From contig NC_088303.1 of assembly GCF_032854445.1 (NCBI RefSeq), forward strand, positions 1,869,501 through 1,933,500: DNA of 64,000 bases, in the 5' to 3' direction. Numbering within the stretch: position 1 is the first letter of the stretch; each line of letters starts with the position of its first letter. Source of the DNA: Liolophura sinensis. Taxonomy: Eukaryota; Mollusca; Polyplacophora; Chitonida; Chitonidae. The notes under the pieces were generated by a model. It saw only the letters and a program-made list of their open reading frames with translations, searched no databases and was not told the origin of the DNA. A program made the translations under genes and the position numbers. This document shows, in pieces, positions 33,171 through 46,505 of this stretch.

Positions 33171-34503
33171 ATTGTGATGTTTTGTCATTCACGGAGTTAC
33201 ACCTGCACAGATATTTGCATTAATTGTGATGTGATGTCACTCAGAAAGGTACACGTGCACAGATATTTACATTAATTGTAATGAGATGTCATTCACAAAG
33301 GTACCCATGAACAGATATTTACATTAATTGTGATGTGATGTCATCGACGGAGGTACACATGCACAGATATTTACATTAATTGTGATGTAATGTCATTCAG
33401 AAAGGTACACGCGCACAGATATTTATATTAATTGTGATGTGATGTCATTCACGGAGGTACATGTGCACAGATATTTACATTAATTGTGATATGATGTCAC
33501 TCAGAAAGGTACACGTGCACAGATATTTACATTAATTGTAATGAGATGTCATTCACAAAGGTACCCATGAACAGATATTTACATTAATTGTGATGTGATG
33601 TCATCGACGGAGGTACACATGCACAGATATTTACATTAATTGTGATGTAATGTCATTCAGAAAGGTACACGCGCACAGATATTTATATTAATTGTGATGT
33701 GATGTCATTCAGGAAGGTACAAGTGCACAGATATTTACATTGATTGTGATGCGAAGTCATTCACTGAGATACACGTACACAAACATTTACATTAATTGTA
33801 TTGTGATGTCATTCACGAAGGTACAAGTGCACAGATGTTCAAATTAATTGTGATGTGATGTCATTCACGGAGATACACATACACAAATATTTACATTAAT
33901 TGTAATGTGATGTCATTCACGAAGGTACAAGTGCACAGATATTTACATTAATTGTGATGTAATGTCATTCACAAAGGTACACGTGCACAGATATTTACAT
34001 TAATTGTGATGTAATGTCATTCACAAAGGTACACGCGCACAGATATTTACATTAATTGTGATGTGATGTCATCCATGGACATACACGTACACAGATATTT
34101 ACATAAAATGTGATGTCATTCATGGAGTTACACATACACTTATATATGCATATATGCATTATTGTGATGCGATGTCATTCACAAAGGTGCACGTGCACAG
34201 ATATTTGCATTAATTGTGATATGAAGTCATTGGCGGAGGTACAAGATTAATTATGATTTGATGTCATTCACTAAGGTACACGTGAACAGATATTTACATT
34301 AATTGTGATGTGAGGTCGTTGACGGGGTTACACGTGCACAGATATTTGCATTAATTGTGATGTGAGGTCATTAACGGGGTTACACGTGCACAGATATTTG
34401 CATTAATTGTGATGTGAGGTCATTGACGGGGTTACACGTGCACGGATATTTGCATTAACTGTGATGTGAGGTCATTGACGGAGGTACAAGTGCACAGATA
34501 TTA
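33170..34503. repeat. 52-bp minisatellite, ~25 units
   Basis: Unit contains gatatttacattaattgtga, tgtgatgtcattcac and ggaggtacacgtgcaca. Begins directly after a SINE 3' tail (33085-33170). Contains a 260-bp (5-unit) exact higher-order duplication. Confidence 0.95.
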
Positions 34504-34978
34504 TGAAATAGGATAAAACTTGTAGTTCTCATAAAGAAATCGAATGCAAATTGAAAAATTTAATCGGATCAAATATTTTTGTATTTCTTATAATTAATCT
34601 TGTACCGTTGGCGATTTCCTTCACATTCTCACTACCACCGGGTTTCCTCTACCCAGTTATAGCCTTCATAGGTGTATACATCGTGCCAGCCCCATTGAAA
34701 TAAATAAAATGAATAATTACATGGCATGTACATGTATATTCATCAATGACTGAAGCTTTTGAACGTATATTCTGAGCAAATATATATACTGTGTACGCCG
34801 ACCTATGCAACCCGCCCGATACGTCTGCGCTGATATAGGTAGGAAAAACTCGAGTTTATCGACCGCTTTATAGACAACACTCGTTTGTACAAAGCTGAAT
34901 ACTCAGTCATTCTTCACACTTCTAATGTAAGTTACCTTATATACACATTTAGTAAATGAACAAAAAAAAACAAAAAAA

Positions 34979-35170
<192 letters not shown>

Positions 35171-35356
35171 AGACGTAAAAGAAACTTTCTTCATAAATAA
35201 ATACAACCCATGTCTCAATGGTAGTCATCGGCCCTAATATCGTACATCGTGCTTGTATAATTTATATTGATTAATTTTATCAAACCAGTCCACTTTTATT
35301 ACTCATTGTATGTATATATATTACTCATTGTATATGTACAAATATTATGTCACAGA

Positions 35357-35421
35357 TTATCCGCAGGGTCATCCGTTCGATGCTAATAAAGACGCATCGT
35401 CACTAGTCGCCCTGCGGATAA
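35357..35421. other. 65-nt two-part hairpin
   Basis: Perfect 12-bp inverted repeat TTATCCGCAGGG (35357-35368) / CCCTGCGGATAA (35410-35421) enclosing a perfect 6-bp stem CGATGC (35378-35383) / GCATCG (35394-35399) with a 10-nt loop. The two stems are separated by internal loops of 9 and 10 nt. Function unknown; could be structured RNA or a small foldback element. Confidence 0.6.
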
Positions 35422-37411
35422 ACACTCTTAGGTACTTATTAATCTGTTGTTCGCTACTTAACAGCTTTATACATGTACGACCTTGTTCCCAGCAACAATT
35501 TATCCATGTATTATACCCATGTAACTAACCCACTGCCTGTTTTGACATGTACATAACATGTTCCTTAGTTACTGGTAACACATATCCTATATAAAGACCT
35601 CTGTGGACATTCATATTCCTTGAAAATAACATGAAGTTTGAAACTGTAGATTTTCTTGTGAAATGAGATATGATATGAGTCAAATTATATGGCTGTATGT
35701 ACAGTAGGCCTATCGACTTGATTGCTTTGCTTGTTGAATATGGTGTAGGCCTAATCATATAGAGAAGTCGGTGACTACAGTGGCAGGCTGACTCTGTATA
35801 TTTTTAATCTAACAGTACCAAGAAGCAGTCATGCAGTTTTTACACATTGGAGAAACAAATTGGAGAAAAAGCCATTGTTCGATAATTCATGATGTCCATC
35901 ATGTAAAATGGGAATGGTTCATTTTCCGTAGTTAGTACTGAAACCGAGCTGTGTGTGCGTTCAGACTGCTGTCACTGACGGGGGCTGGCGCCGAGCGGAA
36001 CCCAGCCGTGACGACGGGTATATATAGAAGCGGGGGAGGCAAATTGTGGTTGTTACTTCTGGAAGGCAAACTAGCTTTGTTCGTTAATCACCTATTTGTT
36101 TTAGTTGAACATGGTCATAAATCTCTATTTGTCTGCCCTGGTTAAAAAAAGAACAGGCGCAGCCATTCTTTGGCGTCCCACAAAAATGAATGGAATCATT
36201 CGATATTGTAGTCACCACTCATCCAGGTGTACACATTTTTATCGCGAAAGTGTAGCGCCTACATGTGGTTAAACCAGTGCGGTAAACTGTGATTTTATTA
36301 TGAACTTTGAACGCATTTAATGACGTACATAATAGACAATAACAACGTATTTGATAGTTTTGTCTCCATTTTATCACCTACATAAATTATCCGAATATAT
36401 ATACAGCCTATAAAAATGTCTATAGTTCTGCTGAACTGTCAAATTGCTTGCATGAAGAGTTGAACCGCGAAAGTTTTAAACTTTTAAAACCATATTTTGG
36501 TGAAATGTGTCATTACGTACAACAGGCCATGTACATTGTTAAAACAAGCTATATACCGCCCAAAACTGTTAAAAATATATTTGATGTAGTTTTAAAATGA
36601 AAATCGATGGAGCCTGTTTGTGATCACTTGCTTTTTGCTAATATGACAATGAGCTCGATCTGCAATTGACACTGTGTCAGGAAAGTTCTTCAATTGCCAA
36701 AGGTTGCGGGTTTATTACAACGCCCTATCCAACGCTGGGATTGCAGGAACACCGTGTGTACCCGGCGATTTATGCGCTGTGCAGAGCGACTAGTGGCTCC
36801 TATATGAACTATAAGATGTATTTATCTCAAATGACAAATGGGGATATGGAATCACCCAGTTATGTTTGAACTCCCTGGGGAATTCCAGCCATCTTAACGA
36901 CATATATTGTTCTGCATCAGTGTGGGAGGTCTACTGTCTGAGGTATGCGGGCATATTAGCACCGTTGTGCCTATATGTGAGGTATATACACAAATACCAC
37001 GAATGACTGACGGACCTCCACAATCAATGAGCAGTTTGTTTACAATCTGACGTGAAAACAAAGGCTCCAGCTATACACGCACCCCCATGAAGACTGGGCG
37101 GGGTATATATGATAAGCTTATCAGGCTGACAGAGGTCGTCTCCTTGACGTAGTCAGGGCGTGCTCATCGAAAGGGCATCCTGGTCAACCAGTCTTCATTT
37201 TTGAAATACAAACCGATTTACCGAGCTTAACCAATTAAATGGAATGTACACTGAGCTGTGACTGTTAGGAGATTTATGTCGTCACATAATTTCGAGATGT
37301 CTTGGCGCAAACAAACGGTATAATTTGACGTTTGCTTGCATGGAACTTACAATCGCTTTTAACATTATATTGATCAACCTGACTGTTGCTACATAGTAGT
37401 GGTAGCTACCT
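35422..37411. other. Intergenic, two TATA-like sites but no gene
   Basis: TATATATA at 36019-36026 and GGGCGGGG followed directly by TATATAT at 37096-37110. No exon is recognisable downstream of either. Confidence 0.6.
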
Positions 37412-37508
37412 ACGTGAAAGACAACATGTAACGTGAAAGACAACATGTAACTTGAAAGACAACATGTAACGTGAAAGACAACATGTAACGTGAAAGACAA
37501 CACGTAAC
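37412..37508. repeat. 19-bp tandem repeat, 5 units
   Basis: Unit gtgaaagacaacatgtaac, nearly perfect. Confidence 0.93.
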
Positions 37509-38292
37509 TATAATACCATCACATACATGTAGTCACAATCAACTTTGCCAATATACACGCGCTTTGTGAACCAGCGCCCGTGTTTATCAAACGTCTTTAG
37601 GCTTAAGTAAAAAATTCAAACACAGATACAATTAAAATCTTTCGTTCTAGAAGTTTAAACTGTGTACACTGATTCCTTACTGCAGAGCACGGTACTAACA
37701 CTAATTTGAGTTATTTCCTCGTTCTAGTTGGCTTTTTAAGAACTTGCCATCAGTTAAATGCATGAAGGTGATTTCGTAATAGCTTCCCCTGCTTAATTTT
37801 TCATCACTTTTTGGGGCCATATTTATCAAACATCATAAGACTTATTTCAAAATTTCAAACACACCTATAATTATAATGGTTGGCTCTAGCAGGTGTCAAA
37901 TTTGTACACTGATTTTTTACTGCATGTAGAACAATGTATCAACCGCGATTTGCGTTCTTTCCTGTTCTCAGTTCTCAGCTGTTATCCCTGAACTTATTTA
38001 TGAAAATTTCAAATTTTGCTATGAACGTCTAAAATAACTCAAAAGTCCTAACGTAAATCAAATTTTAGAGCAGTAAACTGTCTTGAAGTTAAGACAAAGT
38101 CTGACCTGAGAATATACTTATGTAGCGTGTTGGATTTAGGCAAAAAATACCGTCTTAATTAAGCAAATGCTTCCACACATTGGGTCTTGTTTCTGACAAC
38201 TAACTAACTCATCACCGCTATATTTACTACAACACTTCGTGCGAAGAGATAACACTAATTCATATAGAACCAAGTGCACTTGAAAGTTTACG

Positions 38293-39515
38293 TCAAGAAC
38301 AACTACAGAACGGACGTGTATCTCGCATGTCATACAAGGTCATCGACGTGGCAGTTTGATGTACTCTCTGGGATCTGATTACGTCAACATCGACTACACA
38401 ACGGACATGCATCTCGCATGTCATACAAGGTCATTGACGTGGCAGTTTGATGTACTCTCTGGGATCTGATTACGTCAACAACGACTACAGAACGGACGTG
38501 TACGTCACATGTCACACAAGCTCATGTACGTGGCAGTTTGATGTACTCTCTGGGATCTGATTACGTCAACAACGACTATAGAACGGACGTGTACCTCACC
38601 TGTCACACAAAGTCATGTACGTGGCAGTTTGATGTACTCTCTGGGATCTGATTACGTCAACAACGACTATAGAACGGACGTGTACCTCACCTGTCACACA
38701 AAGTCATGTACGTGGCAGTTTGATGTACTCTCTGGGATCTGATTACGTCAACAACGACTATAGAACGGACGTGTACCTCACCTGTCACACAAAGTCATGT
38801 ACGTGGCAGTTTGATGTACTCTCTGGGATCTGATTACGTCAACAACAACTATAGAACGGACGTGTACCTCACCTATCACACAAAGTCATGTACGTGGCAG
38901 TTTGATGTACTCTCTGGGATCTGATTACGTCAACAACAACTACAGAACGGACGTGTACCTCACCTGTCACACAAAGTCATGTACGTGGCAGTTTGATGTA
39001 CTCTCTGGGATCTGATTACGTCAACAACAACTACAGAACGGACGTGTACCTCACATGTCATACAAGGTCATGTACGTGGCAGTTTGATGTACTCTCTGGG
39101 ATCTGATTACGTCAACAACAACTACAGAACGGACGTGTACCTCACATGTCACACAAAGTCATGTACGTGGCAGTTTGATGTACTCTCTGGGATCTGATTA
39201 CGTCAACAACAACTACAGAACGGACGTGTACCTCACATGTCATACAAGGTCATTGACGTGGCAGTTTGATGTACTTTCTGGGATCTGATTACGTCAACAA
39301 CAACTACAGAACGGACGTGTACCTCACATGTCACACAAAGTCATGTACGTGGCAGTTTGATGTACTCTCTGGGATCTGATTACGTCAACAACGACTACAG
39401 AACGGACGTGTACCTCACATGTCACACAAAGTCATGTACGTGGCAGTTTGATGTACTCTCTGGGATCTGATTACGTCAACAACGACTACAGAACGGACGT
39501 GTACCTCAGATGTCA
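38293..39515. repeat. 91-bp minisatellite, ~13 units
   Basis: Unit contains gtacgtggcagtttgatgta, ctctctgggatctgattacg, tcaacaacgactacagaacg and gacgtgtacctcacatgtca. Units differ at only a few positions, the most uniform long-unit array in the window. Confidence 0.97.
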
Positions 39516-39579
39516 CAGAAGGAAAAGTACAAGCATGCATGGGATCTGGATCCATTTCAAATCACATGTAAATTACATG

Positions 39580-40045
39580 TATCCCTTTGTGGATCAGGAA
39601 TTGATGGACATCGTAGGTACGTGTACCATCTGACTCGGGTATCTTGGGAATTGATGGACAGCGTAACTACGTGTACCATCTGACTACATGTACCTTCTTG
39701 TGGAAAAGGAATTGACGGACAGCGTAAGTACATGTACCATCTGACTGCACGTATCTTAGGAATTGATGGACAGCGTAAGCGCGTGTACCATCTGACTACA
39801 TGTATCTCTTTGTGGAACAGGAATTGATGAACAGCATAAGAACACAAAACCATCTGACAGCACGTATGTTAGGAATTGATGGACAGCGTAAGTATGTGTA
39901 CCATCTGACTGCACGTATGTTAGAATTGATGGACAGCGTAAGTATGTGTACCATCTGACTATATGTATCGCTTTGTGGATCAGGAATTGATGAACAGCAT
40001 AAGTACACATATCATCTGACTACATGTGTCTCTTTGTGGAATCGG
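39580..40045. repeat. ~50-62-bp tandem repeat, ~9 units
   Basis: Core aggaattgatggacagcgta then agtacgtgtaccatctgact and a variable acatgtatctctttgtgg part. Begins about 65 bp after the 91-bp array, with a different unit. Confidence 0.93.
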
Positions 40046-42400
40046 ACGGCTTGTAAAAGCTTCCTGTAATTGCTGATTCCACGATAATATCTCATTGTCA
40101 CACAGGTAACATTTTGAGCGTTAATGTAGCACAAAGTTACCAACTGCCCAGGAATTAGGAAGGCAAACAATCCATTGACAGTAAGTTGCCCTGTCTCACC
40201 ATTCAAGGGGTAATATTGGAAATTCTGTCGAATTAATTCTATTCTAAGACGTCTTCGACTTTCGCCACAGCTTCTTTACACTGTTGGTAATTTCCCAAGA
40301 TTTACAGGTTCCGCTGGCTGTCTTGCCCTTCATTATGCTCACTTTAGTCGGACTATTTAGCGGACTTCCAGGAATATCTTAAAATAGAAAGATAAGACTA
40401 AATTCTGGCGATTGAAGTCTAGGGTTTCATCGGGTTTTGTTGGTTATGCTTTTTAATTCATGTCCACATTAAAATGCGATTTGCTTTGTGTTAAAAGAGA
40501 GCACGACAAATAATATAAGCCTAGTTATTTCGGACAAGGGAAACAGACGTAAACGGACCTGGCCAAACATACATAAACCTTTAATCTGAAATCCTTGCCA
40601 CGCAGTGTGAGAGAAACACAATGTCGCGTCACTCGTGCCTTGGGCTTGGGAAATTACGCTTTTTTATACCTTCGTGGAATACTTTGTGCATGTACGTATA
40701 CATTTGTTCTATAGTGTTGTCTATCCTTTTAAGGAATTACGCCTTTACATTTTATAATGTAAAATGATTATATTTTATTTACATGAAAGCAGTCAGATTT
40801 GTGGATGAAGGAAATATAGGAAAGCTTTCAGAAACCTGCCGACAATCGATTGGTATGCGATAAATCTCTTGAACTAAAGCCGCGGGCAAACCAACGGAGG
40901 TTGGCTTTGAACTCGTGACATCATTATAGGATAGGGCGTATCGTCTACATCTAGAGTGACCTCCCAGACGACAACCGGCGAATGTCCTTACTAGACATTA
41001 AGAATTGTTTAACGACTAATAAAACTTCTGAATGCCACATCTCCGGCAAACAAAAGGCAACACCAAGTCCACCATGGTTTGGATTTCCAATCGCAGAGAA
41101 CGCCATGCCAGGCGTTTCAGTGAAGGATATAGAAATTTAGTTGTAAAATAACACGAGTGGCTTATCGTCTTGACTAACTGATGCTTCGAGTTGATTCTAA
41201 CTGACTTCAGCTCTGAGAGTCTTGGGGTTGTTTTTGTCATCAGAATATAAATAGGTTGTAACAAGACAAGCAAGGGTATGAAAAACAGCCCTACCATAAG
41301 ATTTATTATTGAAACGATATCATTTGTATAAACGAATTTGACAAAAAAAAAATTTCTGTCAGTGCTCCTTTATACAGTCACATATAATTTTTGTCCTCAG
41401 CTTCACTTAATTCTTCATTCTTCGGCAAACAAACTGTTCCAATGCCGCTTTATCCTGGACAGTTTCAATAGGTCTAGGTGGAAAGATCGCGGCTACTGCA
41501 CTAATATGCATTGACTGTGTTAATATTTCTCTGCAGCGACAGTTATGGTTCCTAAGATATTATTTTGTATGATAACTGTAGCGATATATCTTGGAATAGC
41601 CCAGCTTTGGTGTACGTGCTGTTGAACATTCTCCTGTATAGTACAGTGACGTAAGATTTTTTGGGAGGCAGTTAAAATAAGATATAGCGGGACATGAGTG
41701 ATTGGTGAGAAGGCAGAGTTTAGTGGTTTGTAAATCTTGGCGAATAAAAGAGCAGTGATGTCTTTGGGCATAGTAGTTAGGGCAGATAAAAGGGATGCGG
41801 GGGAGGTAGCTATTTTTCATCCGGACAGTGTCGGGGAAGCGCTGGCCTGTTCAGCTGGCCCCGTATCCTGCAAACGCCGAGTCTGCCCACTTCACAGACT
41901 CTGATTGCACTCTGGAGAGACCTTTATGTCCAAAACGAAAAGGACGGAAAGAGTCTTTGAAGTTGGATGACACGGAGTTAATAGCTCGTCCAAAAGAAGG
42001 CCAAAATAAGAGTTCCACTTCTGGGCTGACGAGTTCCGGAAATGATCGAGAAGCCCAGATAGTAAAACTGGGTTACAACGCCACGACTTTTGCCTCAGTC
42101 GTTACCTTAATATTGCTATGACGTCGCCTCCAGACGGGCCAGATTGGCGTTTTTAGAGCAAGTGATCTGAACGGTTCCTGAAGTGGTACTGACAAGTAGA
42201 CTTTCCCCTACTTCTCCAGTTTTAGCCATTGTGCTTAAAAACAAGCTAGATAAAGAACTCTGAGAATAACCCATAACAGCCCAATCTGGCAGTCGGTGTG
42301 AATTAAGAAATGATCACCGTGTATGCTCAGTTAAACTTTTACAAAAGGGTGGTTAATCCTTTCGCATGCATGCACCGTGACCCATGCCTTATGCTAACGT
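40046..42400. other. Intergenic, no gene recognised
   Basis: The longest non-repeat frame is 97 codons on plus (41828-42121; includes LCPKRKGRKESLKLDD). It has no family signature I know and no splice or promoter context. Confidence 0.6.

Positions 42401-42455
<55 letters not shown>
42401..42455. repeat. (GA)n microsatellite
   Basis: About 27 perfect GA dinucleotides. Confidence 0.98.
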
Positions 42456-42457
<2 letters not shown>

Positions 42458-42564
42458 ATGCGGAAAACTCTACATTTTTTATACTATAACTACAGTTTCA
42501 CAGTTTCCTGGCGGTGCTAAGTGTATACATATAAGCTTAAACAGGATACACAAAACATATATAC

Positions 42565-42635
42565 CGTGCGCCGCTGTATAAGCGAAATATTCGGCGTAAT
42601 ACACCAATCAAATAAATAAATAAATAAATAAATCA
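42565..42635 (+). mobile_element. SINE family A, 3' tail fragment
   Basis: gtgcgccgctgtataagcga then aatattcggcgtaatacacc and caaataaataaataaat. Confidence 0.85.
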
Positions 42636-43861
42636 AAACTTATACACAAAGACATAAAAAAGAAACAAAACAAAAACATGAAGTAAACCTCGTATTCTAG
42701 ATCTACAGGGAATGTTCAATAATATCCTGCTGTTGAGTAAAGGGTATAGCTCCTGGTTGTGGGAAGGACACTGAGTACCTGTTCACTGTTATGCCTATTC
42801 TCTTAATGTCATTGTTAAAGCCAGATGTCAACACAATCATAATCCGAGTAGCTTGAGCCTCCTTACCACGAAGCGGACACTCTGTCCACTCTTAATAACT
42901 AACAAATGTTTCTGCATATAACACAGAAAATCATGTCCAGGTTCTCTTTTGTTTTTATGCGATGAGTAGGCTGAGATCATGTCCTCGAGATGCTCCGCCA
43001 AACAGGAAGCGACATTTCAGCTGCGGAGAAACACGCATAATCAAGTGTAAATATACGGTGAGATTAATAAATCTTGGGTATCTCTTTCGTTTGCTTCTTC
43101 TGAAAAATTGGAAAACGAAGGCAATACCTCTGTAACCTTTTCCAACAGGCCTAATGAAAGATATTTCTGACAAAAATCCTCAAAACCCCGTGAAAGAAAT
43201 AATTTCAGCTTGAAGGCTTTCTAGATGACATGGCAGATAAATCACACTTGAAATGTTGAAGTGTTATTACTGGAACTCAGGGGTTTGTGTCAGTTTATCA
43301 TTGCTGCTGACATTCAACCGAAAAAGGTCATGGAATAATCAACCAATAGATTTAAAGCCTACTCAACGCGAAATTACCCACACCAATTTCACCTCGATCG
43401 CCTAGATGTGGTAAAACAAAATGGCCGAGGTATAAATAGACACCGGAGTTAACGGATTATTGTGATTTCTTGTACAGGCAGACAGGTACAGCTTACTTAG
43501 TTCGGTCACAAAAGTCATCAATCCTCACTTTCTCCCTGGTAACACCAAATTTACGCACAGATAAATGTCCAGAAAGAATTGTCCTAGCAATTTCTGAAGA
43601 TCTAAGGGGCTAACCTAATTTCTAAGCGTGACATAGTCATCCTGTTGGGGAATCATTGTCACTTTGACATCTAGACAAGTTGTCTGCTTTTCGCAGTAAG
43701 AATATACAAGTATACAGCATTTCACCAATACGAGCTTGCAGCGGCAAACTGGCAGAAAAGCGTACATTGCAGCCAAGCAGACAGGAGTTCTGACCAGTGA
43801 TGCAAATTTTCATTTTAACGTTTGCCTTCTATTTTTTTCGTAATGCACAAATCTAGACAAA

Positions 43862-45090
43862 CAATCAAGTGTGATTGTGATCAATGGAATCATTCGAACA
43901 GAAGGAGGGTTTTAATGATGTTGGAAAAGCGCAAGATATGTTCTGGGCGACTGAGTGAAATCAGTATTTAAATCGTGTACCATGCTGGTATACAAGTTGT
44001 CGATAATAGAATATGTATCTTAGTTGCGCTTTGGTTGCAATTTTTCATAATTCCAACGTGGCGACCTAATTCAACACGATGGATATACAGCCCCTAACCC
44101 TTGGTTAAGCGGAATTAGGCAAAATCATGAAGCAGAGTGCCAGAGATTCTGGACGCTCTGTCCATATTGACTTACCAGATAATTATAAGCTTAGAGTAAA
44201 GACGTTTGATGGAATAACCTTGACACACTAGATTTTGTAGTAATAACTTCTGATGTTCATTGAAATCGTCTCACTGCAGACAGGATATAACAAACGCTAT
44301 AAGGCGAGAAATGTACACGTCCTAAACTATCCGTCTTGTCGTAAAGTCTGCGAGAGAAGAAACCGATTTGGTCTTTGGACAAATAAAGGTGAAGATAAGA
44401 TGTACCAGTCTGTAGTTTCATTTAAATCCAGCGAAGGTGGGTAAGTATCTTTCACAGCCTTTGCTATATGGATTAAAGCTAGCAGATCATCAATATACCG
44501 TTTAGTGAATGAGAAAAGATCGGGCCTGGTAGTTTTTGCATATCGTCGTATTCAAATGAGACAGGTATAAGTGAAAGGGGGGCACGATTTGTACCCATCG
44601 GAATAACTATACACTGTTGATATATGGGTGGACCGAATTTCACATAGATGTTGTTAATGAAATTCAAGCAACTCGATGAACATGGAAAAATTCCGTGTGA
44701 GATATCCCATGTCCCATTTGAGCGTCTAGTTCTTCAGTGAGACGAGTTTATAAGCATAGACACACAGTTGATGCCTGAATTTTTGGCAATTGCACAGCAG
44801 TACTTACTCCAAAATGACTGTACTTGTAGTGCCGTCGTTAAGAGAGTGGATACAAGTGTGGTGGTACAGCTTTTTGACCAAGAAATAAAGCGAGCTTTGT
44901 ACGGGGATTTATGGTTTTTTGGAATCCAATAATGTCGTGGTGTGTCGGTGTGACCGGAATGTACAGATATATTCCTCTGTTTGGGAAAGGAAGTTTTTTT
45001 GATAGGTCTTCCAGAGTAAAAGTGGTTTTGGAATACGTTGATGTTACGGCAGATGCTGTTGTAATAAAAGTTCCTCCACTGTTCTAGTAA
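43862..45090 (-). mobile_element. Penelope-like element remnant, copy 1
   Basis: The minus strand encodes broken RT pieces in order: WIPK-HKSPYKARFI-type region near 44930, SGINCVW near 44760, NNIYVKFGPPIYQQ then IPMGTNRAPL (44580-44660), and DLLALIHIAKAVKD-type near 44470. IPMGTN-APL is a Penelope-like RT hallmark. The FxDD-type catalytic segment is at a frame break. Aligns with copy 2 over most of its length. Confidence 0.8.
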
Positions 45091-46224
45091 GTCTACTATT
45101 TAAGCATTTACATGAGCAGAATAAGTCATTTAACTGGTAAGGTAATTTTATACACATTCCTTCTTTTATTTATTCAAACATGCACTCGCCCATTTGTTAT
45201 CAGTTCTTTGTTCTTATTTAATACCGCTTGTCATTCAGTGAATGTTTGTTGCTAAAAATACAACACTAAAACATACTTGTTCTAAATGTATTTCATATAG
45301 ATGCACATCACAAAGTGCAAACTTTATCCCTGAGGCCATTTCTGACGCCAATACACACTCCTTACAAGCCAGGAAGAACAGTTTGTATCGGTAAACCTCG
45401 TCTAATTACTATTTAATCACCTTCTGGTGGAAGACATGGACATCAGAGGGGTAATAAAACTGTTTTTGTTTTGCCCCCGAAGCTGCACAGCTCTGTGTTT
45501 GTAAACACTGTGACGTTCGGGATCAACAAAACAGAATTAGAAGATTGTTTATTCCGGGGAGCAATTAGTTGTAGGACCACCCATCCTTCACGCAGAAATA
45601 TCCCAACGATTCGAACCACCCGGTAGATGGCTAGTTAGCTCGTGTTGCCCGACCATAGTCATGTACTTGTGATTAGTGAGTTATAAAGAATAGCTTTGTC
45701 GTCAAAGGAAGAGATCTCTCATCGAGATTTTTTTCAGACGCGTAGCGGATGATTCGTGTGACCATTCACCAATCTGTCGTCGCAGCTCTTCTTTTACCCT
45801 TCATGATGGTATGCTTGATACTGCACCTTATCAAGTTTAATTAATCAATATTACAATCAAACCAAAGAAATATAATCTAGCTTATTTGTTTATTAATCTT
45901 TAAATGAATTTTTAATTATAATTTAATGAGGAGAGGTCATATAGTCATATCCAGCAGTAATATTCGTGGAAGACAGCGGGGAAAAAGGATGCACACCTCT
46001 CTTAACATCGAAAATAAAACTGTTTTTGATTACGGGATTTCACATCTGATCTGGTATTTGATTTAGCCGAAGTTATATGCGTTCGTTTCTATATGCGTCA
46101 CAAGTGAATTTAAAACAACATTTTTACTGCTACTAGACTAGCGACATTGTAATAAATTGCATTTAAAATCATGTTTTCCTTTACCCAATTTTGCTGAAGC
46201 CATTTTGCAAGGGGAGTAAGTTGT
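45091..46224. other. Intergenic, possible SINE fragment
   Basis: Near 45595-45660 the minus strand has gggtggttcgaatcgttggg, a B-box-like GGTTCGAATC, but no A box at the right distance. Otherwise featureless. Confidence 0.45.
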
Positions 46225-46505
46225 TATTCTGTAGACGTTTACGTGAACAGAACCTTGACTAAGGTAGGGAATGTCAAAGTTTCTACTGTTTACCTGTACA
46301 GAACTCTGACTAAGGTGGGGAATGTCTAAGTTTCTACTGTTTACGTGAACAGAACTCTGACTAAGGTGGGGAATGTCTAAGTTTCTACCGTTTACGTGAA
46401 CAGAACTCTGACTAAGGTAGGGAATGTCTAAGTTTCTACTGTTTACGTGAACAGAACTCTGACTAAGGTAGGGAATGTCTAAGTTTCTACTACTTAAACA
46501 TTTAC
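46225..46505. repeat. 51-bp tandem repeat, ~5 units
   Basis: Unit gtttacgtgaacagaactct then gactaaggtagggaatgtct and aagtttctact. Seventeen codons per unit, giving a 145-codon minus frame (RNLDIPYLSQSSVHVN); treated as non-coding. Confidence 0.94.
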
